Assembly (NCBI GenBank): GCA_007026445.1
Contig: VDMD01000030.1
Coordinates: 62,001-126,000 of the forward strand
Length of the DNA stretch: 64,000 bases
Source of the DNA: Schizophyllum amplum
Lineage: Eukaryota; Basidiomycota; Agaricomycetes; Agaricales; Schizophyllaceae
Reading direction: 5' to 3'
The notes below the pieces were generated by a model, which saw only the letters and a list, made by a program, of their open reading frames with translations, did no database searches and was not told the origin of the DNA. Within the stretch, counting starts at the first letter, position 1; every line of letters starts with the position of its first letter. The translations under genes were made by a program, and so were the position numbers. Positions 32,651 to 44,257 of this stretch are shown piece by piece.

Positions 32651-34992
32651 TTAGTCAATATGAGCCACCTTGCGCCGCTTTGACGAGCGAGTCAGGCGCC
32701 CCGTGTCGGGACTGCGTTCCCAGACGACGAAGCTCTCGACATGGATGTCTTCCTTTGCCGCCTGATTAGAGTAGAGCTGTTCGATCAGGGTGCGGTCGGA
32801 GTCGTCGCTGGTGTGAGAATCAGGAGAGCCATCGGTGCGCGTTCGGCCGTGGGGCGATATGGCTATCGTGTCGTCATCCGGAAAGTCGGCCACAACATGG
32901 TCGTTCTCGTCACTCCGCTTCCTCTTCGCCCCTTCTCGAGACGTGTGATCGACAGAAGAGGTACCCCCGTCCGTCCTCGGATGCGTCGCCGTTACGTCCT
33001 CGCCTGCAGATTTACGAGCCCGAAGATGTCGATCGAACGCGTCGAGCACGGCGCGGTGGGTGGGATACGCGTCCCAGGTACGCATAATGAGCGTACGCAG
33101 CTCGCCCACGAAGTCCTTCAGATCGTCGAAGTACGGGTGGAAGACCTCGTCCTGGAACTTGCGGAACTCCTGGTCATTATAACTGCACATGATCACGAAT
33201 TTCGTGAGGCCATCTCCGGTCAGCCAGGGGCCTAGCGCCGAGGCGCGCAGATCGAAGTCTTTGCGGGGCGTGTTCGAGGGGCCAGCGTAGCTCGCGCAGA
33301 TGAAGATGAGGACGTAGAGGAATGACTCTAAGTCGTGCCACGGCGCGTGCGCCGCACGGAATCGAAGGATATCGCAAGCCATGAAAGGAAGGGTTCCCTA
33401 AGTATACACTTGTCAGTCAAATCGAGCTACCATAGGAAATTGTAGACGTACCGCACTGCGGCCTAGCGGTCCCACCTTGAACCCTTCCTGAAGCTCGACT
33501 GCAGCTGCGCAGTCCAGATCGATAAGAATGCCCCGACGGCGCGACGCCCCCGCTGGCTCGTGTAACAATATGTTGTTGTCGCTGATATCGCAATGAAGGA
33601 CGTCTTCGTTCTCGTAAAGACACTCATGAGCTGCAAGTGATCAGTACAAGATTGATAACCAAGCTCAGCTCGCTCACCATGGATCGCGTCTCGAAGAGCA
33701 AACAGAAGCTCGTCCTTAGACGAAAACTCTTCGAGCGGCCTTCCATACGGCTCAAGAACGAGTCGACGTAGTTCGAGATGTGGGATATGGCTGACGTCGG
33801 TGTATCGGTTAGGACCCCGCACAAGATCGCGCAACCAGAGAGTCGTCCGGTACTCGCCATCGGGCCACGGGATGACCTCCTCGTCAATCAAGTTCGCTAC
33901 ACCATCGATGTTCGACGCCTTGCGGAGGAAGTCGCCTTCACTGGGCTGCTGCCGCGTGTCCGCCCATACGTTCTTGATGACATGATCCATATCACTATCA
34001 CGACGGCGACAGCGCCAGCATACCGTGCCGCGCCCGCGTATACTGCTGCTGATAGATAGGGTCTGCAGAATCTCGTACTCCAGGCCGCCGACGATCACAA
34101 AGCGTCGGCCGTCTCGCACCATGACTGAAGCGTCCTTGCCGCAGTACGAGCTGTCGAGCATCGTCAAGCCCATTAAGGTGCGAGCCAGAAGGAGACAATG
34201 GCTGTGCACATCGAATGCGCCGGTCACGATGCGCCCAGCGCGATCGAAAATGGCGATCTGGAAGGTATCGCCGGCGAAAGCGATTCCCACGTGGTACATG
34301 CGGTCCTCTTGCGTCGAGAATACGTTGGCGGCGCCGGTCGTGAGCAGCTGTAGAGCCTGGGGCATGAGATCGTCCCGCGATACGAGCTGTACGTCGCACA
34401 GCACGTCGGACCACTGCACTTCGGTTACTCGCGCATCCACCAGAGCAATCCCCGGTGCCTCTACCGTATCCCCGTTCAACAGCGTACGGACGCTGCTGGT
34501 CACCGTCCACCGGAGGGCATGAGCGGGCAGTCGCTGGTCCCCACCCGTCTGGTTCTGAAGAATCCAGCAGTGACGCATGAACTCGTTCAAGAACGCAGCC
34601 ATCGCGTGTTCACGCTGCAAGTCGTCGGAGGGAAGGGAAAGCTCGGGGTAGCATAGCCATCTACGCGCTTTGACGTCGTAGAGTATCTTGTCGAGGGCGC
34701 GCACAATGTGGACGGGTACCGGAGTGAACTTCTCGTCCGCGAACAGAGTGTCGGCGATCATGCAGACGGTCAGCGACGTTTTCTCGATATCGGCCACAGA
34801 GTCTTGAGCCAGGACTAGGTGGTTTGGGAGATTGCAGACAGATGAGGCGGGGAGAGGAATGTAGGGATAGGAGAGTGACGCGCATTGCACTTGCCCGATG
34901 GAGGACGAAGCGGCTGAGGTAGTGGGCGCCCTGCGTTTATGGTGGCCCTTTGCGGCTGTGGCGCAACGTTGAGAGCGCTTGGACTGTGTCAT
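32651..34992 (-). CDS. FunK1 protein kinase, nuclear-tail type (intact)
   Basis: Exons (minus) 34992-33678, 33630-33452 and 33397-32651 give 746 residues in phase. Basic N-terminus, then LPASSVCNLPNHLVLAQDS, WSDVLCDVQLV, GAANVFSTQEDRMYHVG, FDRAGRIV, CWRCR, HVIKNVW (ATP lysine), LHCDISDNN (D453), ILIDLD, PFMACDIL, HDLESFLYVL. The tail is acidic and ends SSKRRKVAHID. It is the complete version of the truncated copy at 18801-19834. Divergent from the transposon-split gene at 36047. Confidence 0.87.
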
Positions 34993-35082
34993 ATTTCTGT
35001 AGAAGGGTTAAGTGTAATGAATTGGCTGCAGAAACACGTAAGGCGCACAGTTTGACGAAGGTTCTTGTGCGCGTTGGTAGGA

Positions 35083-35122
35083 GATGATGGCGGTCAACTT
35101 CAGAGCCAGGTTGTAACACGTG
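35083..35122 (-). promoter_or_regulatory. CCGCCATCATC plus CACGTG module (upstream of 34992)
   Basis: On the minus strand CACGTG (35122-35117) precedes CCGCCATCATC (35093-35083), about 90 bp upstream of the kinase start codon. Same order as at other FunK1 genes. Confidence 0.45.
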
Positions 35123-35244
35123 ACAGATTCAGATTGCGTTATGCCATGTGTCCAGCAAACACGAGCAAGCAGCACATTCTCACGGTGTGTCACGTCACCA
35201 GCTCGAGTCTCCGCCTCTGAGTCTGAACTGGTTGTGGCAACAAG

Positions 35245-35506
35245 CTGACACCAGAATCGGTATTCAGTATTCCCCGGCGCATACTGCACGCGTACTGTGA
35301 GCTTACTCTGAATAAGCGACGCATAAAGACGGCGAGTCCATTGTGGTCTTTTGGGTGGCATATTGATCGGGACGGCCTCCGATTGGCTGGTCCACCGTAT
35401 GCCCTTTCAATCGGCCCGCCGTCTTTATCCTTCGCTGATTCAAAATATGCTCACTGTAAGCATGCAGTGATCTCTGGGGAATACTGAATCCCAGGTCTGG
35501 TGTGAG
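35245..35506. mobile_element. MITE-like inverted-repeat element
   Basis: Two arms of about 95 bp are inverted copies: left from ACACCAGAATCGGTATTCAG through GCATAAAGACGGCG, and right from CGCCGTCTTTATCC through CCAGGTCTGGTGTGAG. They share ATTCAGTATTCCCC, TGTGAGC, TGAAT(A/C)AGCGA and ATAAAGACGGCG, with a spacer of about 65 bp. No coding capacity. Exact termini and target duplication are not clear to me. Confidence 0.65.
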
Positions 35507-35794
35507 GTGATCTGACTTCATCTTTCGCTTTGCTCAGAAACGATGGAACTCAGCGTCAGTAAAAAGAATTCGATGCATCATACGTGATACACATGTCACG
35601 GCCTGATCTTCAATGGCTTTACCTGTGTACTTGTTCAGAAAGTGGTGGCGTCCTTCGGCAAGGTAAGTAGAGTAATTTCGCGTTATGCAGCCTGGTGCTG
35701 CCTAATCCCTTACTTATGCAAATTCCACATCGGCTCCGTTACCTCAAGAGTCAAAACGCGACGGCATGGCGCTCGGCTCCGACGTCTCGTGACC

Positions 35795-35903
35795 CACGTG
35801 ATTGGCCTTGTTTGCGATCCGCCACGTGTGGATTTTCATGACATTCGAACAATGAACGCCGATCGTCCTGCACCAATCTTGCACCTGAACCGCCACCTTC
35901 ATC
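35795..35903 (+). promoter_or_regulatory. CACGTG pair plus CCGCCACCTTCATC module
   Basis: CACGTG at 35795-35800 and 35823-35828, then CCGCCACCTTCATC at 35890-35903, about 145 bp before the start codon at 36047. Confidence 0.45.
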
Positions 35904-36804
35904 GATCATCCTGGTCGGAAACTCACAGCTGGAATCTGCTTCGTAGTGGCGCAACGGTGCGTGGCCTCCTCCAGCTCTTGACCTCGAGCACTGACGCTTT
36001 CCAAGAACTTATAACTCTTCTGGTCCTGCCACTGGCCGCCGACACAATGCTTCCGACGTTTAAACACGTCCCGTTTACGCCTTCGAAGATAAAGGCTTCT
36101 TCTCAGCCTTCTGCCCTCACGGAGGATGCGTCGTCTAACACGGTGGCGAGCAATCCGTTCGGAACGCATACCGTCGGACAACACTCACAAATGGACGAGC
36201 TCATTAAGAACGAACTTCAGGACGTAACTGTCGTGGATGTCGAGGGCTTGAATAAGGCTCTGTTCCCCGACGTCGCCTTCGGCATCGATCTGCAAGAGCT
36301 CTTCACCAAAATGTGCGAATTGTCGACGAGGCCCCTCTATGATAACACGGCCCGCGAGTGGCAGAACGGCCCCAAGTTCTGCGAATCAAATCAGGAGCTG
36401 CGTATCGCGGTGTTCTTCGAAGAACTCTGCGACCTCGCTCGCGCTGCATGTGCGGTGCTCGGCAAGGACCCCCCTCAAGAGCATCGCCGCTGGAGCGCCG
36501 ACTTCCGGTCCAAAAGCTTGCCTAAAGGTCATACGAACCGGCAGCCAGACATCATTGGGATTCTTGTGGAGCTCGAGAAGAGTTGGGGCAATCTTCGCGT
36601 CGACGTGCAGCACAAGGGCAGCGCCAACAGCAAGGATGCCGTGACAACGCAGCTGCACGACGGCGGCATGAACAGCCTCACATCGCAAGACGACCGCCTA
36701 TTTCATATAGGCCTCGGCATCACCGGCACCAACATGTTCACGACTTACTACGATCGTGCGGGCTGCTTGAGGTCGACGATGATTGACATCCACAAGCAAC
36801 CACT

Positions 36805-36812
36805 CGAATTCC
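36805..36812 (+). repeat. Target-site duplication, left
   Basis: CGAATTCC, identical to 40051-40058 at the other end of the inserted element. Confidence 0.85.
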
Positions 36813-39800
36813 ACCATTGGCCGGGGCCGTATTGAGATATCCCCTGTAGTTGCAGGGGGTCGTATTCCGATATTGCCCAGCTGTACTGAGTCAGTAATTG
36901 CTGGACAATATTGAGATATGACCCCGGGGTATCTGTAACCTCAGGCCCGTTGAATTATATACATTACTCTTCATTGTCAATGGTCAATAAATCTTATTTT
37001 GTGAATATTATACATACAAATGAGGTGTTGAAAACTACGCCGTACGTACGGCCCGCGACTTACGGCCCACGGTCCCGCTGCCTGCTCACCACCCGCGCTG
37101 TCGCCGCTGCCGTTGCAGATCCCCGGTATGGCCGCGTCGCTGCCGCCGCCGACGCCGCCGTCACCGCACTTCCCGCCGCTTCGTGCCGCCACCTGCCGCG
37201 CCGCGCGTCAGCGCGTCCCACCCCCGCCCTCGCTCCCCGCGACACCCCGCTTCCCGCTGCCGGTAGCGTGTCGAGCCGCCCTTGCTCCTGCCGCGTCGAG
37301 CGTGCATGCAGCGCGTCCCGCGTGTCGATCGGCGCAGCGCGCAACGACTCGCGTAGGCGTGTTGCGCGACTGGCACGCTGTGCTGCGCGCCGCAAATGCG
37401 CCTCCGAGAGCGAGAAATTGTCGAGCCGAGCCGCAGAGCTCTATGCCGACCTCGCGCGTGCCGTCGAGATATCCATGGCGTTGATGACGCGCACACAGAG
37501 CTCGCGTATACGGCGACGAATTGAAGGCCACAAACGCGCATCGCGTCCCGTGTGCAGTGGCTCCCATCGCGAGGGAAGAGGGGCGGGTGGAGGGGAGGGG
37601 GAGGTTGAAGAGGTAGAGGGGTAGTCGATAAAGGGCGCGCAGGGAACAGGAAAGCGGGCTCCAGTTGGCGCGCCCGACAACGGTTGATGAAGCCTGGTCG
37701 TGATCGGGGTTCGCTGGGCGATTCTCGGATGGTAAGCAAGGTTCAAACAGCATTGATATGCACGCACCGTCCGCCTGAAGAACTTCTGCCCCGTTTGTTT
37801 GAGAGGACGAGGGCGGGGGGATGCATGCCGGCCGATCGCGCGCATTCGTCGATGCCGTGCAGGGGGAGGCGTATTTAGTGGGTAGCAAGACAGTCACGGG
37901 CTCTCGGGACGTTGGAAATTCGAAGAGGGGGGGGGGGTGGAATGGAATGTGTGATAAACGTCGATGGGGATGGTCCAGGACACTGAGTGAAAACGAACAT
38001 GTTCAAGTTTTTCGTCAGCTTGATTACAGGTGCGACAAGCAAAGGCACACACCTTTAAGCCCAAAGCGCATTCATTGGCCCTTGTGGGTGAGAAGCGAGC
38101 CGGGAGGGTGACCATGGTGGTCGCCGGCGAGGACGACGACGAGGGAGGAAGCAAGAGACGATGGTGACGTCACGTCACGAATGGCGCTTGTGGCGCGCGT
38201 TCGCTGCGCGGTCGGCGACGTTTAGCGTTTGACTCACCTGCCGGCAAAGCTCGGTAAGGTGCTGCAATACTTCCAATGCATATACGAGCTGACTAGCACC
38301 TCCACTGTAATGATCCCCGACCTCCGACATGTCTGCCGACGTACCGGTTTGCCGACGACGCGCCACTGCTCGACCTTTTCATTCATTCTGTATTGTTTTG
38401 TGAGCTTCAGACATCGTAAATACCTGTACTGTATAATATTACCCTGTATCAATAGTCCTAGCACTTGACTGTTCTGCCTGAAGATAAACAGAGACCTCAC
38501 AACGCCTGTCGACTCTTTGAGTTCCACTCAATCTAAGTATTGTCCGTCAAGATACATGATGTCAATTCCGAAGCTAAATCAATGATCGAGCCTGGTCGAA
38601 AGCCATGTACACTATCAACTATATCTATACTGCCAAGTCCGAATAGTCCGCGGGGCTTCACTTACCTGCTTCGACCCACGGACGTCGTCGAGAACGACGA
38701 CGAGCGCGCATCGGAGGTCGGCCCGACCTTCCGCACGTCGGCGCCCACGTCAATTGAGCAGCAACCAGGGCTCTTAGCTTCATGAGTCTTTGTGGAATAG
38801 CTCAATTGAGTCGAAAGTACACTTCTATGGAAGCTTGTACGGAAAGAGAGAGAACAAAGGTCACAGTTCAGCGTAGGATTTGGCACGCAACAGGAGCATG
38901 CTGAGGTCGCGTACCCAGCGCATGAGATCCGTAGATCTCAGGGACGAGCCTGTACCCATTGTATACAATACCCTTTCATTGTACATTGTGTTCTGCCACT
39001 AGCTAAGCAGAACTCACACTATCAGGCCCACCGTTAATCAGGCCATTCGCTCCGTCAATTTTTGTTGAATTCACTCGTTACAGTATACAGAGGTGCACTA
39101 TAGGGTATAGTACAGATGTATAAAATCAGCGCCGCCGCTGGCGGTCGCACGCGACCGCGGCGCAGCGCGCGCGCCCCGGACGAAGTCGAACATTGATCGC
39201 GTGATATCACGTGACCATGTCGATCCGCCGCCTATGTACGCGCCCTCCTGCGATGTCGTCGCGTCGCATGCGATGCGAACTCATCTCGCGGTGGGCTGTG
39301 GAGGATAGCCGGTGAGCCGGCATGGAGGCGGATGAAGTCGAAGGATATGGGATGGGATGGTGGCGTGCCCAGTCGTGAGCGCGATCGCCAGCGACCGTCG
39401 AAGGTAGTGAAATTTTCGTTGGGGTGTACAGGTGTAGATCTGTGTAGATGATGTCAGTCGTTTGCTCGCTGTTGTCGTGATGTTGAGGATCGGATTGAGA
39501 TGCGGGAGTCCCGCTCGATGGCGATGAGGAGGGGAGGGCCGATGTAGGCGACGTCGATGGCGGCGCGGGACAGGGAGCGCTGATCGGCAGTACGTCGGCA
39601 TGCCTAAACGAGGTTAGTTCAGCGCTGCCAGCGGGTTTTTGCGGGACGACGAGGCGACGAGGGGGTGGGAAAGGGGGGGAGGAAGGGGGCGGGGTGGTAC
39701 GAGCGACGGGGCGGGGGCGGCGGGGCGGCGGGGCGGCAGGGCGGCAGGGCGGGGGTGCGGCGGCGCGGCAGGGCGGGGGTGCGGCGGCGCGGCGGTACCA

Positions 39801-40050
39801 GCCGAGCGTGGCTGCCCGCACGTGTCACCGCATGCAGGGAAATTGCCGACGCGGGTGGCGCAGCAGCCAACAATTAACCCAGGTATACGTAGGTACAAAT
39901 TCAGATCAATATATACCTGTATTACTAGAAAAGGTGAAGGGCTGTAATGAGATATGGCCCAGCAGTACAGTGCCTGTACTGCTGGGCGATATCGGAATAC
40001 GACCCCCTGCCGGGACTGGTCGTATCTCGATATTGGTAGGGACGGTCCTC
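36813..40050. mobile_element. Non-autonomous TIR DNA transposon (hAT-like)
   Basis: The 3238-bp insertion sits in a kinase exon and is flanked by the 8-bp duplication CGAATTCC. A 30-bp inverted repeat with one mismatch (36852-36881 and 39981-40010; core GGGGGTCGTATTCCGATAT) lies 39-40 bp inside each end, and the outermost bases are only weakly inverted. Subterminal copies of TATTGAGATA-type motifs recur. Eight-bp duplications are typical of hAT elements, but transposase motifs are absent, so it must be moved in trans. The interior is GC-rich filler, with low-complexity frames at 37040-37900 and 39207-39950, and could include captured host DNA. Confidence 0.8.
39707..39800 (+). repeat. G-rich minisatellite inside the transposon
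   Basis: Imperfect tandem units of the type GCGGCAGGGCGGGGGTGCGG. It produces proline/alanine-rich chance frames on the minus strand and may form G-quadruplexes. Confidence 0.7.
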
Positions 40051-40058
40051 CGAATTCC
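40051..40058 (+). repeat. Target-site duplication, right
   Basis: CGAATTCC, the partner of 36805-36812. The kinase reading frame resumes in register directly after it. Confidence 0.85.
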
Positions 40059-42034
40059 TCCGCGTACTGCTGGGGCTCACTCTGCTTGACAAGAAACACT
40101 TGGGATATGATCCGACAATCTACAGACGCGCTGACCGTCCTGGTGCACGCTTTGTCGCCGTTCAGGAAAAGGAGTACGAGATCCTGGAAAGAATTGACAA
40201 GCGACCTGGAATTCAGGGGCTCGGGACCATCTGCTGGCGCTGCCAGACCATGACTGAGCACACGAAGATCGTCGAAGTAGTGATCAAGAACTCATGGGCA
40301 GACCGCAGCCGTGAGTACACGGAGGACGTGTACCTCTTGCACGCAGCGGAAAACGGTGTTCGCACTGGCATACCTACCTGCATTGCATATGAGATCGTCT
40401 CGATAAACGGCAACGCAATATCGACAAGCAATATCCGCGGCCAGCTGCCGCAGTCTGACGCCTTGACGAAACTTGAAGTTCGGGATTACTCGCGCCTCGT
40501 CTTGCAAGAGCACTACATTCCGCTCGAGCTCTTCGCAACGAAGTCCGAACTTCTTTCCGCCTTGGCGGATGCTGCTTCTGGTGCGTGGCTATCAGGTAGC
40601 ATAAGTACGCTCGTCCTGACATCACTCCTTGCCAGCGCACAAGGCTCTCTATACAGATGCGGACATCTTACACACAGACGTATGCGACAAGAATGTCATG
40701 CTCATGAACACGTCCGACCTCGGTTCGCGAAAGGGCATACTTATTGATCTCAATTATGCTCGCTTTGTGAAGAGGCCTCGAGAGACCTCGTCCAGTGGTC
40801 AGAGAAGCGTAAGTGAGCCCTTATACTCGCGATGTTGGTAAACTGATGGCTTTACCGGTACCCATCAAGTGCCCCGCATTTTTTAAAGCTTGCGACCTCC
40901 TCAGTTTCCCACAACTGTACGAAACGGCTTACTACCACGACTTGGAATCGTTCGTCTACATCCTTATGTGGATCTGCGGCTGCTATGATGGCCCTGGCGG
41001 TCGTCGGCGCAAGGGCTTCAACATCATGGAATCGGAGTTCGGTTTCTGGCTAAACAAACATCCCAGGATTGCCGGAGCGACAAAGAAGGACATGATGGGA
41101 ATCAAGGAAGACGCGGACCCGTTCGTCGACTTCGTGAAAGCGACGTTCGCGCCCTTCTTCCAGGACATGATCAACTGCGTTTACGCCCTTCGTCAAGCCG
41201 TCATGCGTCCGAATCCGCGATGCACACATGACGAGTTCATCGACATCCTGAGGCATTGGGCAGCGATATTTCGGTCTGCAGAGCAAGCTCAGCCTGAGTC
41301 CTCGACGCCTTCCTCTATAACAAAGGGCGAAGAAACATCCGAGATACCGCAGATGACCCTGAGCGAGGGGAACGCAGCCTCGCAGGAGACTTCCGGTACT
41401 GCTTTAGATCATGGCGCTATCGTATCGGTGCAACCTGCTATGTTTGACGATGCTCCCACATCGGATTTGCAGGAGCGCACAGGTACGTTTCCTTTTTCCA
41501 TATCTCGCGCGCTATGGGCTCTCTGACCGTTTGCATATCAGATCACGCCGCTGCGCAGCTGACAACCCCGCCTCCTGCTACTAAGGCAGGTAAGCCATCG
41601 CGCAAGCGTCCGGCGACGCGCCCTCCGAGTCCCACCACCCGCCAAACGCGTCGACAGACCCGGCAGGAACCGGTGGCAAGCACCTCCGCTGACGCCTCCA
41701 GTTCGACTGCAGGCGGAGACTCGTCCGATGCGAAGGAGCGTAGGTTCCGCCAAGAAGTGGATCCGAAGGCGAACTACTGCTATTGCGGCTTTCTCGTCGA
41801 GATCAATCACGTCACATGCAGCGGGGGCGACTGCCCTACCAAGAAGGTAAATTGGCAGCTCTGCATACAAGTCCCAATGGCTGACATGTTCCCAAGTATC
41901 ACTACAGCTGTGTGGAGGATGAGATTAGCGACAAGCTATTGTCAACATGGCTTTGCCGACATTGTGTGGATCTCAGGCGTTCAAAGAAGCGCAAGATTGC
42001 GCGGTCCGACAAGCAGAAGAAGACCTCGACCTAG

Positions 42035-42479
42035 TTCTTACGTATCTTCCCCAGGCGCCTTAGCATAAGCACCACATCTCTCTCCCTCGAAACTCTCTCG
42101 ATCATTTATTCACCGCATGTCCTTTACACGACGTTTGTGGCATTGTATTGCAAGGGCAGGTTCTCTCGCTGCCTGCCACCTATATTTATGACTTGTACCT
42201 AGTCAAGCAGCACTCTCCTTTAGTCAGCTCAGTCTATACTACTGTCGTCACTCAGATACACACGACTTATTGATGTCCCTTTCGGTCCCTTGACGAACGG
42301 TGGCTCGTACCAAAGGATTAGCAGACGAGTTACGTAGAACTTGATTTCTCTGGGCCAGGATGCGCATAGTAGCCGTGCGATGGTTGCCTATCCTTGTACT
42401 TGCCTTGGAGACTCGGTATCACTCGAGACATCGAGACATCGATGCATCAATGCTCCGCTCGCTTTTGGTCTTGGCGAGT
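42035..42479. other. 3' flank, no gene seen
   Basis: AT-richer sequence after the PHD-kinase stop, probably its 3' UTR and terminator region. I see no coding motif. Confidence 0.4.
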
Positions 42480-42830
42480 GCCAATTTTGCTGCGCGGACG
42501 TCCTTTTCGTGTTCGACCGCCATATTCGAGCGAGACGGTCTGCGCCCGTCATCTCTCCGATACGCAGGTAAAGATCGACCGCCGGGCGCCCACGTCGATG
42601 AGGACAAAAATCTGGACCGTCGGAAGAGGAAGAGGGGCGGCCTTTAGCTGTAGGCGCTTGAGAACGCGAGGTCATGGGCTCCACAAACGAGGCAAGGCGG
42701 CGGCGGCATCGTCGTAGGAGTACGGCGACGACTCTGAGCGCACCTTGATGGCGCATGTACGCTTTTCGAGGGAGGCGAAGACGGTCGCGAACACCGACAG
42801 CGTCGTCGTGTGGGAGCGTAGGCCTCAAAC
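42480..42830 (+). pseudogene. FunK1 C-terminal relic
   Basis: Frames give ADVLFVFDRHIRARRSAPV, then DEDKNLDRRKRKRGG and, after stops and shifts, YGDDSERTLMAHV. These match the tail of the gene at 44258 (ADVLSVFDRHIWARQ, DEDKDVGRRRRKR) and the minus-strand relic at 22814. No kinase core is present. The stretch 42830-43270 shows nothing further. Confidence 0.65.
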
Positions 42831-43269
42831 AGGACGCTTGATACGCTGTTGTTGATGCTACCGTCTGACCCATCGTCGCTAAGGATGACGGCGCGACTGT
42901 GGGCTCATGAACTGGCTAAGGTTGGTAAACATGTCGAGTGCGACAAAAGAGAGGTTGATCTTACTGCCGAGCTTAGCGCCAATTTGACTGTTGTTGCACT
43001 TGCCGCTATACACCCTGGACACCGCTTCGGCGATGTCGATATTGGCGGCATCCCCGTCTCGATTCGAGCGAGCCCCTTGACGTCCATTACGCAGTCCATG
43101 GCGAGTCGCGACGCATGTCGGGCGCAGACAACCTTCGCGTTTGACGCGAGGACACTGAGTTCTGTATGAGGCAATATGAGCGGGCGAGGAAAAGAGTAGT
43201 CGAAGAATGTGAGCAGTAATCCTGAAGAAATGGAGATTGGGGGAATAGTCAAAGTGATGAGATGCAGGA

Positions 43270-43825
43270 GATGGAGAACGCAGTTGGGAACGACAGGAAG
43301 CGAGAGCGCCACGCCGATCACATGAGCAGAGTCGCCATTCGACAACACGCGAGAGCTATCAGTGACGGTCCACTGACGAGCGCAGACAGGAAGTGGTAGG
43401 TTCTCATCCGCGTAATCACCCCAGGAACAACGAGTGAGGTCGTTCAAGAATCTGACCATAGCGTTTACGCGTTGTGTGCTGTTAGATGGCGCAGAGGAGT
43501 CCGGTCATCGCAGCCACACGTGTTTCTCTCCATCAAAGAGGACGCCCTCCACGGCGCCGACGAGGATGTTAGGAGTACATGCAGGGGCAAAGCGGTCGTT
43601 CCCAAAGAGCGCCTAGATGATGTTGGGCGCCGTCTTAGAGTTCTGTTCCATGTCGAGAACATTGTCCTTGTCTGCGGCGGGCTGAGTCGGAAGAATTTGA
43701 GTGCTGGGAAGGAGCAAGGGGCCATAAGGGTAGGAGGGAGGATGCCTTGTTTTCATAATGTTGCTCGAGTGTCCTTCAGTATGGTAGTCTCCGAGCACAC
43801 CAGAGCCATTGACAGGCGATGCCAT
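43270..43825 (-). pseudogene. FunK1 N-terminal relic
   Basis: Starts at 43825 with SYPYGPLLLPSTQILPTQP, matching YPYSPLPLPTTQVLPT of the gene at 44258. It goes out of frame near 43613 and continues as FLNDLTRCSWGDYADENLPLPVCARQWTV, then DSSRVLSNGDSAHVIGVALS. Similarity ends at about 43290, and unrelated sequence follows. Head-to-head with the 44258 gene, of which it is a close paralogue. Confidence 0.75.
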
Positions 43826-44257
43826 TTTTCAACGAACTTGATCGAGACGTCAGCGTCGAGACTCGAGGGTGATTGTGAAGTAGTTTCGCCAGCCGCTGAC
43901 GGTTCGCTAATTTCGGGGAGTTTTAGCGAGCCTTAGGCTCAAGAGAATCAATTTCAAGTAGGACAATGGTGGTTGAGGAGAAGGCGCGTGATCTCGTCAC
44001 GGATCATCACACAGTCACATACTCACACCAAATTCACACGGCCCGTGACGCGTGACGGCCACAGTTCGACCTTTCTTCATAGACGCTCGTGATCTCTCTT
44101 GCCTTCCACTTTATGAGCGCCCCTTCCACCCGCTCTCGCCCGCAATAATTCTACCTCAAGGTGCTCGATACAGAAGCCGCCCACCTCGACGAGCGTCACG
44201 TGTTGTTCGTGTTCGTTCAGTTCCGACTGTTCACCATTGACTTTTTGGCAGGCTAGT
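43826..44257. promoter_or_regulatory. Bidirectional intergenic promoter
   Basis: Contains AACCACCATTG on the minus strand (43974-43964), towards the left relic, and CACGTG (44197-44202), 56 bp upstream of the right gene. A clear CCACCATC element for the right gene is not visible. Confidence 0.4.

Larger units (their letters stand above)
27600..33695 (+). repeat. Segmental duplication, copy 2
   Basis: Collinear with 13390-19835: FunK1 gene (plus), non-coding block, thymidylate kinase fragment (minus) and FunK1 gene (minus), the last complete here. The non-coding parts 30015-31348 and 32080-32650 hold no gene I can recognise. Confidence 0.8.
36047..42034 (+). pseudogene. FunK1 kinase-PHD gene split by a transposon
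   Basis: Exon 1 is interrupted: 36047-36812, then 36813-40058 foreign, then 40059-40580. Further exons are 40636-40808, 40870-41482, 41542-41846 and 41897-42034. Without the insertion the frame is uninterrupted and equals 838 residues, like the 835 of the intact paralogue at 10382. Blocks: PDIIG ... RVDVQHK, QDDRLFHIG, CWRCQ, VVIKNSW, LHTDVCDKN, GILIDLN, HDLESFVYIL, then a Thr/Arg-rich linker and a PHD finger (CYC, C-x4-C, YHYSC, W-L-C-x2-C) with a very basic tail. As it stands, translation stops shortly inside the element. Because nothing else is damaged, the insertion looks recent. Confidence 0.87.

Noticed and set aside
37040..37900. Long overlapping open frames inside the transposon (up to about 235 codons)
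   Set aside because: Present on both strands in several frames at once with Arg/Ala/Pro-rich composition and no transposase residues. They reflect GC-rich low-complexity DNA.
39207..40261. Proline-rich minus-strand frames of about 205-215 codons
   Set aside because: They translate a G-rich minisatellite and the transposon's right end, so they are not a gene.
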